DNA of 36,496 bases from Acidimicrobiales bacterium (GCA_025463335.1 JAOBWJ010000400.1:1-36496); one strand, 5' to 3'. Shown: positions 15,065 through 22,881, counted from the first letter of the stretch. The notes: generated from the letters alone by a model not told the origin. A program made the numbers and translations.

Positions 15065-17470
15065 ATGAGCTCCGTCGCCCACCCGCCGATCAAGCTCGGT
15101 CTCCCGTCGGTGAACTTCGACACCAGTCCCGCCGGCGAGCGGTACTTCCGTCATCCCGGCGACGTCGTCAGGTTGGTGCTGTGGGGCACCGGTGTCTTTG
15201 TGCTGGCACTGCTGGTGGCCGTGGGGACGTCGACGAGCGACGGTGTCACCACCGATCTCGGACGAGTCGCCGCCCGCCTGGCTCTGTCGATCCGCCAGCT
15301 CGTGCTGGCGCTCACACAGGTGGTCGCCGTCGTGGTCCCTGCGGTCGTGGCAGTTGGCCTCGTCGTCCGGCAACGCTGGCGGCGCCTCGGCGTCGTCACG
15401 GCGGCCGCTGTCCTCGGGGCTGGTGCCTGGCTGGGGCTCGAACGGGGGCTGGATCTACCTGGCCGGCTCGCCGACGCAGTGACCACCGGCACCTGGGTGG
15501 CCTCGCCGCGGTTCCCCTCGCTGGCCTACCTCGCCGGTGCAACCGCCGCCGGCATGGTGGGGAAGCCGTGGCTCTCCCGATCATGGCGGCGAGCTGCCGA
15601 CATCGGCGTCCTCGTGCTGGCAACGGTGATGGCGGTCGCCGGGAGTGCCGGTGTGCCCGAGCTGCTCCTCGCCGTGTGCACGGGCGCCGCAATCGGTGCC
15701 GCGCTGTTGGTGGTCGTCGGCGCACCGAATCGACGACCGTCGCCTGCGGCCGTCGCCGCCGCGCTCGGCGACGCCGGCTTCGACGTCGCCGGGCTCGAGC
15801 TTCGTCGCGCCCAGGGTGGCCGGGCCCAGCTGTACTTCGCCGAGTCCACGACGGGCGAGCGGGCGTTCCTGAAGGTCTACGGCCGTGACAGCCGCGACGC
15901 CGATCTCCTGTACCGCGGCTATCGCGCGCTCCTGCTGCGCGGCCCCAACGACAGGTGGCCGTCGTCCTCACTGAAGCAGGACGTCGAGCACGAAGCGTTC
16001 CTCTTGCTCCTCGCCCGGCAAGGCGGCGTCGTCTCTCCGGACGTGGAACTGCTCGCTGCCCTTCCTGACGGCTCGGTCGTGCTCACCATGGAGTACATCG
16101 ACGGGGACCCACTCGACGCGCTGCCGCCCGACGACATCGACGACCGGGTCCTCGACGCCACCTGGCGCGACGTCGCCGTGCTGCACCACCACCGACTTGC
16201 GCATCGGGCGCTCCGCGCCGGGAACATCCTGGTGGACGACCACCGCCCGGTGATCGTCGACTTCGGCTTCGCGGAGGAGTCGGCGACCGCGAGGATGCAG
16301 GCGCTCGACCGAGCCGAACTCCTCACGTCGCTCGCTGAGCTCGTCGGCCCCGAACGTGCCGTTGCCGCCGCGGCGCGGGAGATCGATCGAGCCGACCTGT
16401 CGACCGCCCTCCCCTTCTTGCAGCCGCTCGGGCTCTCCGCCGCGACCCGGAAGCGGGCCTCGAAGTCGCTGCTCACCGACCTGAGGAGCGCGTTGGCTGC
16501 CGTCACCGGCACGGAACCGGTTCCACTCGAACGTCTCGTGCGGGTGAAGCCCCGAACGCTGCTCACCATCGCCGCGCTCGTCGGCGCCTTCTACGTGTTC
16601 CTCCCCCAACTGGCAAACGTCGGTGACAGCTTCCGGGCGTTGCGCTCGGCGAACTGGGGATGGCTGGTCGTGGCGGCCTTGCTCTCCGGCCTCACGTATG
16701 TCGCCTCGGCGGTCGGCCTGTCCGGTGGGGTGCCCGAGCACTTGCCTCCCATCCCCACCGTCGAGGTGCAGCTGGCATCGTCATTCGTCAACCGGGTCAC
16801 ACCCGCCAACGTCGGCGGGATGGCGTTGAACGTGCGCTTCCTGCGGAAGGCCGGCGTCGATCCGGCGGAAGCGGTGACGGGTGTCGGGCTCAACTCGATC
16901 GCCGGCGCCATCGTCCACCTGGTGTTGCTCGTCTTGTTCTTCGCCTGGGCGGGCCAGGCCAAGGAGGGCGGGTTCTCCATCCCCGCGGGAAGCAAGGTCC
17001 TCATCGCCATCGCCGCCGTCCTGGCCGTCGCTGGTGTCGTTGCCGCGACACGGCGAGGGCGCCGGCTCCTTCGCACGCACGTGGTCGGCTTCCTGAAGCG
17101 TTCGGTGGCGAGCATGGCGACACTGGCCCGATCACCGTTGAAGATGGCTGCCCTCTTCGGCGGCTCCGCCGGTGTCACGCTCGCCTACATCAGCGCCCTC
17201 GCGGCATCCGTCGCCGCATTCCACGGAGGCGTCACGGTCGCCGAAGTGGGCGCCGTCTACCTGGGATCGTCGATGATCGCGGCGGCGGCACCCACGCCCG
17301 GCGGACTGGGTGCACTCGAGGCGGCGCTCGTCGCGGGATTCACCGGAGTGGGCATGGAACCTGGCGTCGCAGTCGCGGCCGTACTCGCGTACCGGCTGGT
17401 GACGTACTGGTTGCCGGTCCTCCCCGGGTGGTTCTGCTTCCACCTGTTGGAGCGCCGTGACCTCATCTGA
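15065..17470 (+). CDS. Membrane fusion: N-terminal membrane region + kinase-like domain + LPG-synthase/YbhN flippase-like domain
   Basis: An 801-residue protein. The ATG at 15065 is 23 bases after the upstream gene, with GGAGG 11 bases before it. Residues about 33-220 hold six or so membrane segments; FPSLAY occupies the place of PAP2 FPSGH, so a decayed PAP2 origin is possible. Residues about 225-480 are kinase-like: Lys270 (AFLKVYG), Glu308 or Glu310, YIDGDPL hinge, HRALRAGNILV and VDFGFAEES. The catalytic HRD Asp is Ala382, while the DFG is intact. Residues about 495-800 form the LPG_synthase_TM/YbhN family domain (FVNRVTPANVGGMALNVRFL, GLNSIAGAIVH, APTPGGLGALEAAL), as in MprF flippases, without the lysyl-transferase domain. 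This protein probably moves or binds a lipid, with the pseudokinase in a regulatory role (inference). Confidence 0.88.
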   Translation: MSSVAHPPIKLGLPSVNFDTSPAGERYFRHPGDVVRLVLWGTGVFVLALLVAVGTSTSDGVTTDLGRVAARLALSIRQLVLALTQVVAVVVPAVVAVGLVVRQRWRRLGVVTAAAVLGAGAWLGLERGLDLPGRLADAVTTGTWVASPRFPSLAYLAGATAAGMVGKPWLSRSWRRAADIGVLVLATVMAVAGSAGVPELLLAVCTGAAIGAALLVVVGAPNRRPSPAAVAAALGDAGFDVAGLELRRAQGGRAQLYFAESTTGERAFLKVYGRDSRDADLLYRGYRALLLRGPNDRWPSSSLKQDVEHEAFLLLLARQGGVVSPDVELLAALPDGSVVLTMEYIDGDPLDALPPDDIDDRVLDATWRDVAVLHHHRLAHRALRAGNILVDDHRPVIVDFGFAEESATARMQALDRAELLTSLAELVGPERAVAAAAREIDRADLSTALPFLQPLGLSAATRKRASKSLLTDLRSALAAVTGTEPVPLERLVRVKPRTLLTIAALVGAFYVFLPQLANVGDSFRALRSANWGWLVVAALLSGLTYVASAVGLSGGVPEHLPPIPTVEVQLASSFVNRVTPANVGGMALNVRFLRKAGVDPAEAVTGVGLNSIAGAIVHLVLLVLFFAWAGQAKEGGFSIPAGSKVLIAIAAVLAVAGVVAATRRGRRLLRTHVVGFLKRSVASMATLARSPLKMAALFGGSAGVTLAYISALAASVAAFHGGVTVAEVGAVYLGSSMIAAAAPTPGGLGALEAALVAGFTGVGMEPGVAVAAVLAYRLVTYWLPVLPGWFCFHLLERRDLI

Positions 17471-17495
17471 TGACGGAGGGGTCGAGCGAACCCGA

Positions 17496-18137
17496 TCAAC
17501 GGCGCTCCTCGACGGGCAGTCCCTCACCTCCGAGACCGAACGACCAACGCACGAGTGTCCCCGTCAGCAGCCCGAGCCCAGCGCCCCCGATCGCATCGAG
17601 CGGCAGGTGAGCGCCGGCGTAGATCCGCGCGACCGCGACCGTGGTCGCCAGCCCGTAGGCCACGGGCCGCCATTCACGGGGAAGCGATGGCGTGAGCACC
17701 GCGGCGAGGGCAAACGCGACGGCGGCGTGGCCGGAGACGTAGCCGACGCCGCTCGCCTTCTCCCGGATGTGGAAGTCGATGAGCAGCGCCCCGGGGCGTC
17801 CTCGCGACACGAGCGCCTTGACCACCTTCGCTGACCACCAAGCGACCTGGCCGGCGGCCACCGTGGCCAGGGTCAACCTTCGTTGCCGGGTGAGGGTGAA
17901 GACGGTGGCGGCGACGGCGAGCGATCCCGGAAGGCTCCCGAGCTGCATCGGCGGCCACAACACCGGCCACAACGCGCCAGGTAGGTCGTTCACGAACGTG
18001 AAGACCCGCGCTTCCCACGGGGGTACGTCGTGGCCCGCCACGACGATGAGCCAACTTCCCGCCAGCGCAGCGCTCCCGCCGAGAACTGCCGCGACCTCGG
18101 CGGCGTTGCCCCGCCGACGGCCCGCCGAGGTGCTCAC
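17496..18137 (-). CDS. PAP2-family membrane phosphatase (2)
   Basis: A 213-residue membrane phosphatase starting at GTG 18137. Catalytic blocks are intact: KALVSRGRP, GYVSGHAA and ARIYAGAHLPLDAIGG. About six membrane segments. It converges with the flippase-kinase gene with only 25 bases between the stops. The block FVNDLPGALWPVLWPPMQLGSLPG closely matches the first PAP2 protein of this cluster (AINDLPQALYPLLWPFQQLGNVVVG), so they are paralogues flanking the two kinase-fusion genes. The activity is expected on a lipid phosphate at the outer membrane face. Candidates are phosphatidate, phosphatidylglycerol phosphate, polyprenyl pyrophosphate or a decaprenyl-sugar phosphate, and the sequence does not decide between them. 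Confidence 0.9.
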   Translation of the reverse strand: MSTSAGRRRGNAAEVAAVLGGSAALAGSWLIVVAGHDVPPWEARVFTFVNDLPGALWPVLWPPMQLGSLPGSLAVAATVFTLTRQRRLTLATVAAGQVAWWSAKVVKALVSRGRPGALLIDFHIREKASGVGYVSGHAAVAFALAAVLTPSLPREWRPVAYGLATTVAVARIYAGAHLPLDAIGGAGLGLLTGTLVRWSFGLGGEGLPVEERR

Positions 18138-18186
18138 GGCAACAAGCTACGCCGGAGCCGAAGGGGACAAAACGGTCGCGCTCCCG

Positions 18187-18207
18187 GAGGGTCGTCCGCC
18201 GACCCTC
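18187..18207 (+). promoter_or_regulatory. Hairpin in leader of the diguanylate cyclase gene
   Basis: GAGGGTCG, a 5-base loop TCCGC and CGACCCTC form a perfect 8-bp stem that ends 14 bases before the ATG at 18222. It could mask or expose the ribosome-binding region, or be a short leader hairpin. There is no T-tract and no riboswitch consensus that I recognise. Confidence 0.35.
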
Positions 18208-18221
18208 GCCGGGATGCTCAG

Positions 18222-19670
18222 ATGACTGGCCGAATGAGTCGATACGACCTTGTGCATCGTCGTCACCTGGCTCTCGCCGTGGTGGCTGCCCTCGTGGTGG
18301 CGTCCGCAGTTTTGTCCGCATGGTGGGTGGTGCGCGAAGCCCGGGCGGCGATGGAGTTGCAGGTGCGCATCGGGCAGGAGCTGGCGGCGAGCGAGCGCGC
18401 CGCGGCGTTGGGCGACGCCATCCGCACCGCGAGTGGGCGGCTGAGGGTGCAGGCCACCGGGCCAGCGGTGCCACGCGTCTTTCGGGAGCACGACCCCGCG
18501 GTCCTTCTTGCGTCCGTGGAGAACGCTCGATCGGGTGCTGCGGTCAGTGCCGCTGCCATCGCTGACGCCAACGGCGTGCTGCTCGCGGAGAGCGGCGACA
18601 TGCCGGTGCGCCCCGCAACCGATCGTCCCCTGTTCCGCTCGAGCGCCAAGGGCGATGCCGCCTTCATGACGCTCCGAGTACGCGTCCACGACGAAACCGG
18701 GAAGCTGGTCGGCTGGATCTACCAAGAGCTGTCACTGCGACAGTTGAGCCCCCAGTTCATCCAACCGTTCCCGAAGTTCGCTGGTGCGACGTCGCTGATC
18801 GCACGGGACGGAACGATCGTGATGACCACGCTGAACGTCCGACTCCCTCGCGTCGAAGCCCGAGAGCTTGCCGCGATGGTCGCCAGCGGGTCAGCAGCAT
18901 CGGGTTCGTACGACTCGAGCGCCCTCCACTCGCGCCGCATCGCCGCGGTACACCCGGTCGAGGGCACCGATCTGATGGTGCTCGTGAGCGCTGACGCCAA
19001 GGCCGCATCTGAGCCGGCAGCAGCGCTGGTCGGCAGGGTGGTTGTGTTGTTCCTCATCACCGTGGCGATCATCGGGACGCTCATCGCAGTGGCGATCGTC
19101 CTGCTCGGCTCGATCCGTCGTCAATTGATCGCAGCGCGCGAGATGGCAGCCAAGCTGGCGCAGACCGATCCCTTGACCGGCGTCGGGAACCGTCGGGCCT
19201 TCGACGACACCGTCAGCGGCCTCATGGAGCAGGATGATCAGATCGGCTTGGTCGTCATCGACCTGGACGATCTCAAGCTCCTCAACGACACGTGCGGCCA
19301 CGCTGCAGGGGACGACGCGCTGCGCCGCTCCGCCGCCGCGATCGCTTCGGCCGTCCGACCCAACGACCTGGTGTCGAGGGTCGGAGGCGACGAGTTCGTC
19401 ATCTTGCTGACCCAGGGCGGGCTCAACCGAGCCGATGACCTGGCCGCACAAGTTCGGGTTGCCGTCGGGGAGATCGACATCCCTGGCTTCGGGCCCCTGT
19501 CTGTCAGCACTGGCGTCGACGTCTGCCCCGGCCGCGACCTCGTGTTCGGCCTCAACCGCGCCGACGAGATGCTGTATCAAGCGAAGCGAAAGCGATCCGG
19601 TCGAGGAGGCGCTGGCTTCGGCGTGTCCACCCCTGTCGTCCAAACAACGTCGCTCATACCGGATCGGTGA
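18222..19670 (+). CDS. Membrane diguanylate cyclase with extracellular Cache/PDC-like sensor
   Basis: A 482-residue c-di-GMP synthase. TM1 lies at about 16-38, an extracellular sensor at about 40-268 with a PAS-like (Cache/PDC) pattern (IADANGVLLAESGD, LIARDGTIVMTT, VHPVEGTDLMVLVSAD), TM2 at about 270-296, then a short linker and the GGDEF domain. The active site RVGGDEFVIL is intact at 386-395, and the inhibitory I-site RxxD is present as Arg379-Pro-Asn-Asp382, so product inhibition is expected. DPLTGVGNRRAF marks the domain start. I chose the ATG at 18222; another ATG lies at 18234. The track ORF extends upstream into the divergent PAP2 gene and is not coding there. No EAL or PilZ gene is close by. 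Confidence 0.93.
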   Translation: MTGRMSRYDLVHRRHLALAVVAALVVASAVLSAWWVVREARAAMELQVRIGQELAASERAAALGDAIRTASGRLRVQATGPAVPRVFREHDPAVLLASVENARSGAAVSAAAIADANGVLLAESGDMPVRPATDRPLFRSSAKGDAAFMTLRVRVHDETGKLVGWIYQELSLRQLSPQFIQPFPKFAGATSLIARDGTIVMTTLNVRLPRVEARELAAMVASGSAASGSYDSSALHSRRIAAVHPVEGTDLMVLVSADAKAASEPAAALVGRVVVLFLITVAIIGTLIAVAIVLLGSIRRQLIAAREMAAKLAQTDPLTGVGNRRAFDDTVSGLMEQDDQIGLVVIDLDDLKLLNDTCGHAAGDDALRRSAAAIASAVRPNDLVSRVGGDEFVILLTQGGLNRADDLAAQVRVAVGEIDIPGFGPLSVSTGVDVCPGRDLVFGLNRADEMLYQAKRKRSGRGGAGFGVSTPVVQTTSLIPDR

Positions 19671-19702
19671 GACGGGGTCGCTCGGCACCGTGTCCCGATT
19701 CG

Positions 19703-20032
19703 CTACGGCTCCACCACGATCCAGCCACGCCGCTGGAGCTCCGCGGCCAGTTGTTCGGCCGGCATGCGTCGCAAGGCCTGCTCGGCAGTGGACAGCCGCG
19801 GCGTCGGCCGGGCGGCGGGGGCGCCGCCTTCGGGTGACCCAGCCTCCTCGAGCATCTCGATGAACGCTGCGGCCTCATCGCGGGTGAACTTGCCGGCGGC
19901 CTGACGCTGGGTGAACGCCATCGGGCCACGAGCGTCGCGGAAGTCGCTGTGGCCGGCGTCGTTCAGCAGGGCCAGCAGCTCACGCACCTGCTTCGCTGAC
20001 GCTGGCGGACCTGACTGCTGACCGAAGGCCAT
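19703..20032 (-). CDS. Small conserved actinobacterial protein, 109 aa
   Basis: A soluble 109-residue protein starting MAFGQQSGPPASAKQVRELLALLNDAGHSDFRDARGPMAFTQRQAAGKFTRDEA (quoted in parts: GHSDFRDARG, FTQRQA, KFTRDEAAAFIEML). I recall similar short actinobacterial proteins with the same start and the same motifs, all of unknown function. The region at 50-70 looks like a helical segment, followed by a Pro/Ala-rich linker and a small C-terminal helix pair ending in AAELQRRGWIVVEP. There is no signal, membrane segment or metal motif. It converges with the diguanylate cyclase gene, leaving 32 bases between stops. It stands alone as a transcript unless it follows the VOC remnant. Function unknown. 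Confidence 0.75.
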   Translation of the reverse strand: MAFGQQSGPPASAKQVRELLALLNDAGHSDFRDARGPMAFTQRQAAGKFTRDEAAAFIEMLEEAGSPEGGAPAARPTPRLSTAEQALRRMPAEQLAAELQRRGWIVVEP

Positions 20033-20047
20033 GGGAGGCAGTATCGC

Positions 20048-20160
20048 TCAACAAACGCAGAACTCGTTCCCCTCCGCATCAGCCATCACGATGTGGTGCG
20101 CGCTCCTCGTCTCGATGACCGGACCGTACGGGCCGGCGGAAAGTTGCGCGAACTCCGAAC
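20048..20160 (-). pseudogene. Remnant of a VOC/glyoxalase-family gene (C-terminus only)
   Basis: On the minus strand a frame ending at the TGA at 20050-20048 encodes SEFAQLSAGPYGPVIETRS followed by AHHIVMADAEGNEFCVC. The final block matches the C-terminal strand of glyoxalase-like VOC proteins (H-x-V-M-A-D-P-E-G-N-E-F-C-V), including the metal-ligand Glu position. Nothing VOC-like precedes it: upstream, the sequence is the carbonic anhydrase gene on the other strand. The stop lies 15 bases before the ATG of the 109-aa gene. I read it as the tail of a gene truncated when the carbonic anhydrase gene or its flank arrived. It is too short for the ORF track. Confidence 0.65.
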
Positions 20161-20178
20161 AGCGCCTAATCAGTGCCC

Positions 20179-20664
20179 ATGACGCAGATCGGGCCGCTCC
20201 TTGCCGCCAACGAGGGCTACGCCGCGGCCCGAGCCAACGTCCACGACCGCCTCCCGGGCAGGCGTCTGGCCGTCGTGACGTGCATGGACGCCCGCATCGA
20301 CGTCTTCGCCGCCCTCGGCCTGCACCTCGGGGAGGCGTTGGTGATCCGCAACGCCGGCGGCCGGGTGACCGACGACGTGTTGCGGAGCCTGGCCCTGTCC
20401 ACCCACGTGCTGGGCGTGGACACCGTCGTGGTGATGCAGCACACGAAGTGCGGCCTGGCCGGCGTGACCGACGAGGAGCTGCGGGAGCGCACGGGCGCCA
20501 ACCTCGGGTTCTTCCCGATCGACAACCACGCTGCGGCGCTGCAGGAGGACATCGACCTCCTCACGGCCACGCCCTACCTCGACCCGCTGAAGGTCGTCGC
20601 CGGCTTCGTCTATGACGTCGAAAGCGGCGAGATCGAGGATGTCGTCCGCTGGACTCGCCCGTGA
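20179..20664 (+). CDS. Beta-class carbonic anhydrase
   Basis: Interconverts CO2 and bicarbonate in the cytoplasm. The 161-residue protein from the ATG at 20179 has the beta-class zinc ligands Cys35 and the Asp37-Arg39 dyad in CMDARID, and His88 and Cys91 in HTKCG. GEALVIRNAGGRVTDDVLRSL is also typical. The size matches the short actinobacterial type, similar to Mycobacterium Rv1284. The track start (GTG 20173) adds two residues; the ATG is preferred, though no strong ribosome-binding site is visible for either. The 5' flank overlaps the VOC remnant, suggesting a rearrangement point just upstream. The gene is followed 51 bases later by the STAS gene on the same strand. Confidence 0.92.
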   Translation: MTQIGPLLAANEGYAAARANVHDRLPGRRLAVVTCMDARIDVFAALGLHLGEALVIRNAGGRVTDDVLRSLALSTHVLGVDTVVVMQHTKCGLAGVTDEELRERTGANLGFFPIDNHAAALQEDIDLLTATPYLDPLKVVAGFVYDVESGEIEDVVRWTRP

Positions 20665-20715
20665 TGCGACCGTGACTGTGTCGGGAACGAGCGTTGACCT
20701 GCGAGACTGCCGCTC

Positions 20716-20997
20716 ATGACGATCGAGGTGGCTCTTGCGGGAGAGATCGACGTGTCGACGGTCGCGGAGGTGAAGGAGAAGCTCACTGGCGCCATCGAGG
20801 CGAACCCCGGAGCAACGGTGCACGTCGACCTGACCAAGGTCGAGTTCCTCGACTCCACTGCGCTCGGCGTGCTCGTCGGGGCCCTGCGCCGAGCCCGCAC
20901 GAGCGGCGGCGAGATCGTCCTCGCCGGCGCCCGGCCCAACGTGGCCAAGGTGTTCCAGATCACCGGCCTCGACAAGGTGTTCGAGATCCAGAGCTAG
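20716..20997 (+). CDS. STAS-domain anti-sigma-factor antagonist
   Basis: A 93-residue single STAS domain of the SpoIIAA/RsbV type. It begins with a beta strand (TIEVALAGEIDVST), and the conserved phosphorylation loop reads VEFLDSTALGVLVGALRRAR with Ser47 as the likely target of an anti-sigma kinase. Such proteins release a sigma factor by binding its RsbW-like inhibitor when unphosphorylated. No RsbW-like kinase, sigma factor or PP2C phosphatase is encoded in this window, so its partners lie elsewhere. The stop (TAG 20995-20997) interlocks with the stop of the convergent MFS gene in a shared CTAG palindrome. Confidence 0.9.
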   Translation: MTIEVALAGEIDVSTVAEVKEKLTGAIEANPGATVHVDLTKVEFLDSTALGVLVGALRRARTSGGEIVLAGARPNVAKVFQITGLDKVFEIQS

Positions 20998-22295
20998 GCG
21001 AGCTCGCTCCCGGGAACGTCCGTCGGAGTCGTGACGTCGACCGGCGCGAAGGGGCTGGGGTAGGCGTCGATGTCGTCGAGAGCCGCCAACCGATCGGGTC
21101 GGACGACTCGGATGAGGGCGACGACGGCGAGCAGGGCCACGGCGCCGCCCGCGGTGACCTGGCCCAGGCCCACCCGGTCGGCGATGGGGCCCTGGATCAG
21201 CGCGCCCACCGGATAGAGCGTCCCCAGGGCCAGGAAGTACAGGCTCACCACCCGGGCCCGGAGGTGGAAGGGGGCCCGGAGCTGCACGACGGTGCCGATC
21301 CCCGAGAACACGCAGATGTAGGTCGCGCCGACGCCGACCAGCGCGACGACGGCGGCCTCCGGCGTCGGCGCGGCCCCGTAGAGGATGAGGGCGACGGGGA
21401 GGGCCACCAGCCCGACCATGAGGAGGCGGTGACGGCCGAGGCGCTCGGCCAGGACGGGTACGAGGAGGGCTCCGGTCACGGCGCCGATGCCCTGGGCCGT
21501 GACGAACGCCGAGGTGAGGCCGCTGCCCCCGTCGAAGCGGACACGCGCCATGGCCGGGATGAGGGCGATGAACGGCGAGGCCGTGAGGGCGATCACGGCG
21601 ATGAGCAGGATCGCCGATCGCACGCCGGGTTCCTCGCGCGAGGCGTTGGCGCCGACCCGGATCCGTCGCCAGATCGAGCCCTCGTCGTCGGGATGGGGGA
21701 CGTGGGGCAGGTCGAGGGCCACCAGCGCCACGAGCATGGCCGCGAACGAGAAGGTGTTGATGGCGAACGCCGCCGTGTAGGACCCGAGCGAGATGGCGAT
21801 GCCAGCGAGGGCTGGGCCCACCACTCGACCCAGGTTGAACTGGGCCTGGCCCAGGGACACCGCACCCAGCAGGTCCTCACGGGGGACGAGGTCGGGCATC
21901 ATCGCCGTGTAGGCCGGAAAGCCGATGCCGGCGACGCAACCGGCGACGAAGACGACGGCCGCGACCGCCACCGGCGAGGCGTGGCCGGTGGCCGACAGCA
22001 ACGTCAGGGCGGCGGCGCAGGCCGCCTGCAAGGCGGTGGTGACCAGCATGAACCGGCGGCGATCGATCCGGTCCGCGATGGCGCCGCCGATGGGGCCCAT
22101 GAGCCCCAGGGGCAGGAAGCCAGCGGCGGCGACCAGTGCCGTCCAACCCGCTTCGCCCGTCCGCACGGCCACGAGGTCGCCGACGGCGACCGTCTCCATC
22201 CATGTCCCGACGTTGGAGATCAGCGCCGCCGACCACACCAGGGCGAAGTTGCGGTGGCGGAGGGGACGGAACGCCGCCCAGCGGGTCGCCGTCAC
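20994..22295 (-). CDS. MFS transporter, EntS-like (MFS_3) efflux type
   Basis: A 433-residue multi-spanning membrane protein starting at GTG 22295 (VTATRWAAFRPLRHRNFALVWSA). The N-terminal pattern FRPLRHRNFALVWSAALISNVGTWMETVAVGDLV and the inter-helix motif GPIGGAIADRIDRRRFML are typical of the MFS_3 family that includes the enterobactin exporter EntS and many drug or metabolite exporters. About ten to twelve membrane segments are visible. The start overlaps the DinB-gene stop (GTGA), so translation is coupled. The extra 128 residues on the track ORF are DinB sequence in the wrong frame. The C-terminal tail is short and acidic. The substrate is unknown. A link with mycothiol-based detoxification is suggested only by the coupled DinB gene. 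Confidence 0.88.
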   Translation of the reverse strand: MTATRWAAFRPLRHRNFALVWSAALISNVGTWMETVAVGDLVAVRTGEAGWTALVAAAGFLPLGLMGPIGGAIADRIDRRRFMLVTTALQAACAAALTLLSATGHASPVAVAAVVFVAGCVAGIGFPAYTAMMPDLVPREDLLGAVSLGQAQFNLGRVVGPALAGIAISLGSYTAAFAINTFSFAAMLVALVALDLPHVPHPDDEGSIWRRIRVGANASREEPGVRSAILLIAVIALTASPFIALIPAMARVRFDGGSGLTSAFVTAQGIGAVTGALLVPVLAERLGRHRLLMVGLVALPVALILYGAAPTPEAAVVALVGVGATYICVFSGIGTVVQLRAPFHLRARVVSLYFLALGTLYPVGALIQGPIADRVGLGQVTAGGAVALLAVVALIRVVRPDRLAALDDIDAYPSPFAPVDVTTPTDVPGSELA

Positions 22296-22804
22296 GAACG
22301 GGCGAAGAGGAGCCCGCGCACGTAGGCAGCCTGGCCGGCGTGCTGGAGGTCGTCGTCGGCGATGCTCACGAGCCGGACGCCGAGGGTGACCGGAGGGTCC
22401 CACCGTTCGTCGACCACGTCGTTGAGGTCGCCCGCGCTGATGCCGTCGAGAAACGCTCGGGTGCGAGCGGCGACGGCGTCGTGGTAGTCGACGAGCGCCT
22501 GGGCGCTGTCGGGCCGGACGGCGGCCGCCTCCTCGGCGGTGTGCCCGTAGCCGGTGTCGTCGGGGTCGGGCGCCCGACCGAAGGAGGCCGCCCAGTCGCC
22601 GGTCACCCAGAGCTGGTCGGCGCCGAGCAGCCCCGAGACGTGATGGTCCTGGACCCGGGTGAGGTGCCACACCAGCCATGCGATGGTGTTGGTGCCGGAC
22701 GCCGGTGCCGTCGTGAGCTGGTCGACGTCGAGGCCGTCGACGGCCCGCCGCACGAGGTTCGGAATGCGGCCGTACAGCTCGGTCAGCACATCCTTCGGGT
22801 CCAC
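22292..22804 (-). CDS. DinB-family protein (DUF664, mycothiol-type transferase fold)
   Basis: A 170-residue four-helix-bundle protein of the DinB/DUF664 group. Hallmarks are NTIAWLVWHLTRVQDHHVSGLLG with His47 and His54/55, and DDDLQHAGQAAYVRGLL at the end. In the family three His residues bind a metal, and actinobacterial members include mycothiol-dependent transferases and maleylpyruvate isomerase relatives. The GTG at 22804 gives the natural start. It is coupled to the MFS gene by a GTGA overlap, so the pair may detoxify and export a compound. That link is inference. No redox or sigma-factor gene is adjacent. Confidence 0.85.
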   Translation of the reverse strand: MDPKDVLTELYGRIPNLVRRAVDGLDVDQLTTAPASGTNTIAWLVWHLTRVQDHHVSGLLGADQLWVTGDWAASFGRAPDPDDTGYGHTAEEAAAVRPDSAQALVDYHDAVAARTRAFLDGISAGDLNDVVDERWDPPVTLGVRLVSIADDDLQHAGQAAYVRGLLFARS

Positions 22805-22881
22805 GGTGGTGAGGCTAGGTGCCGAAACACCCTGGCCCTCCGCCCCGACGTCGGCTGAGGTTCGCGCCGTACCCTCGGGGC

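Noticed and set aside
20680-20715. GGAAC/TTGACC promoter elements upstream of the STAS gene
   Set aside because: GGAAC lacks the expected downstream CGT element at the right spacing, and TTGACC has no matching -10, so I do not call a sigma-factor-specific promoter.
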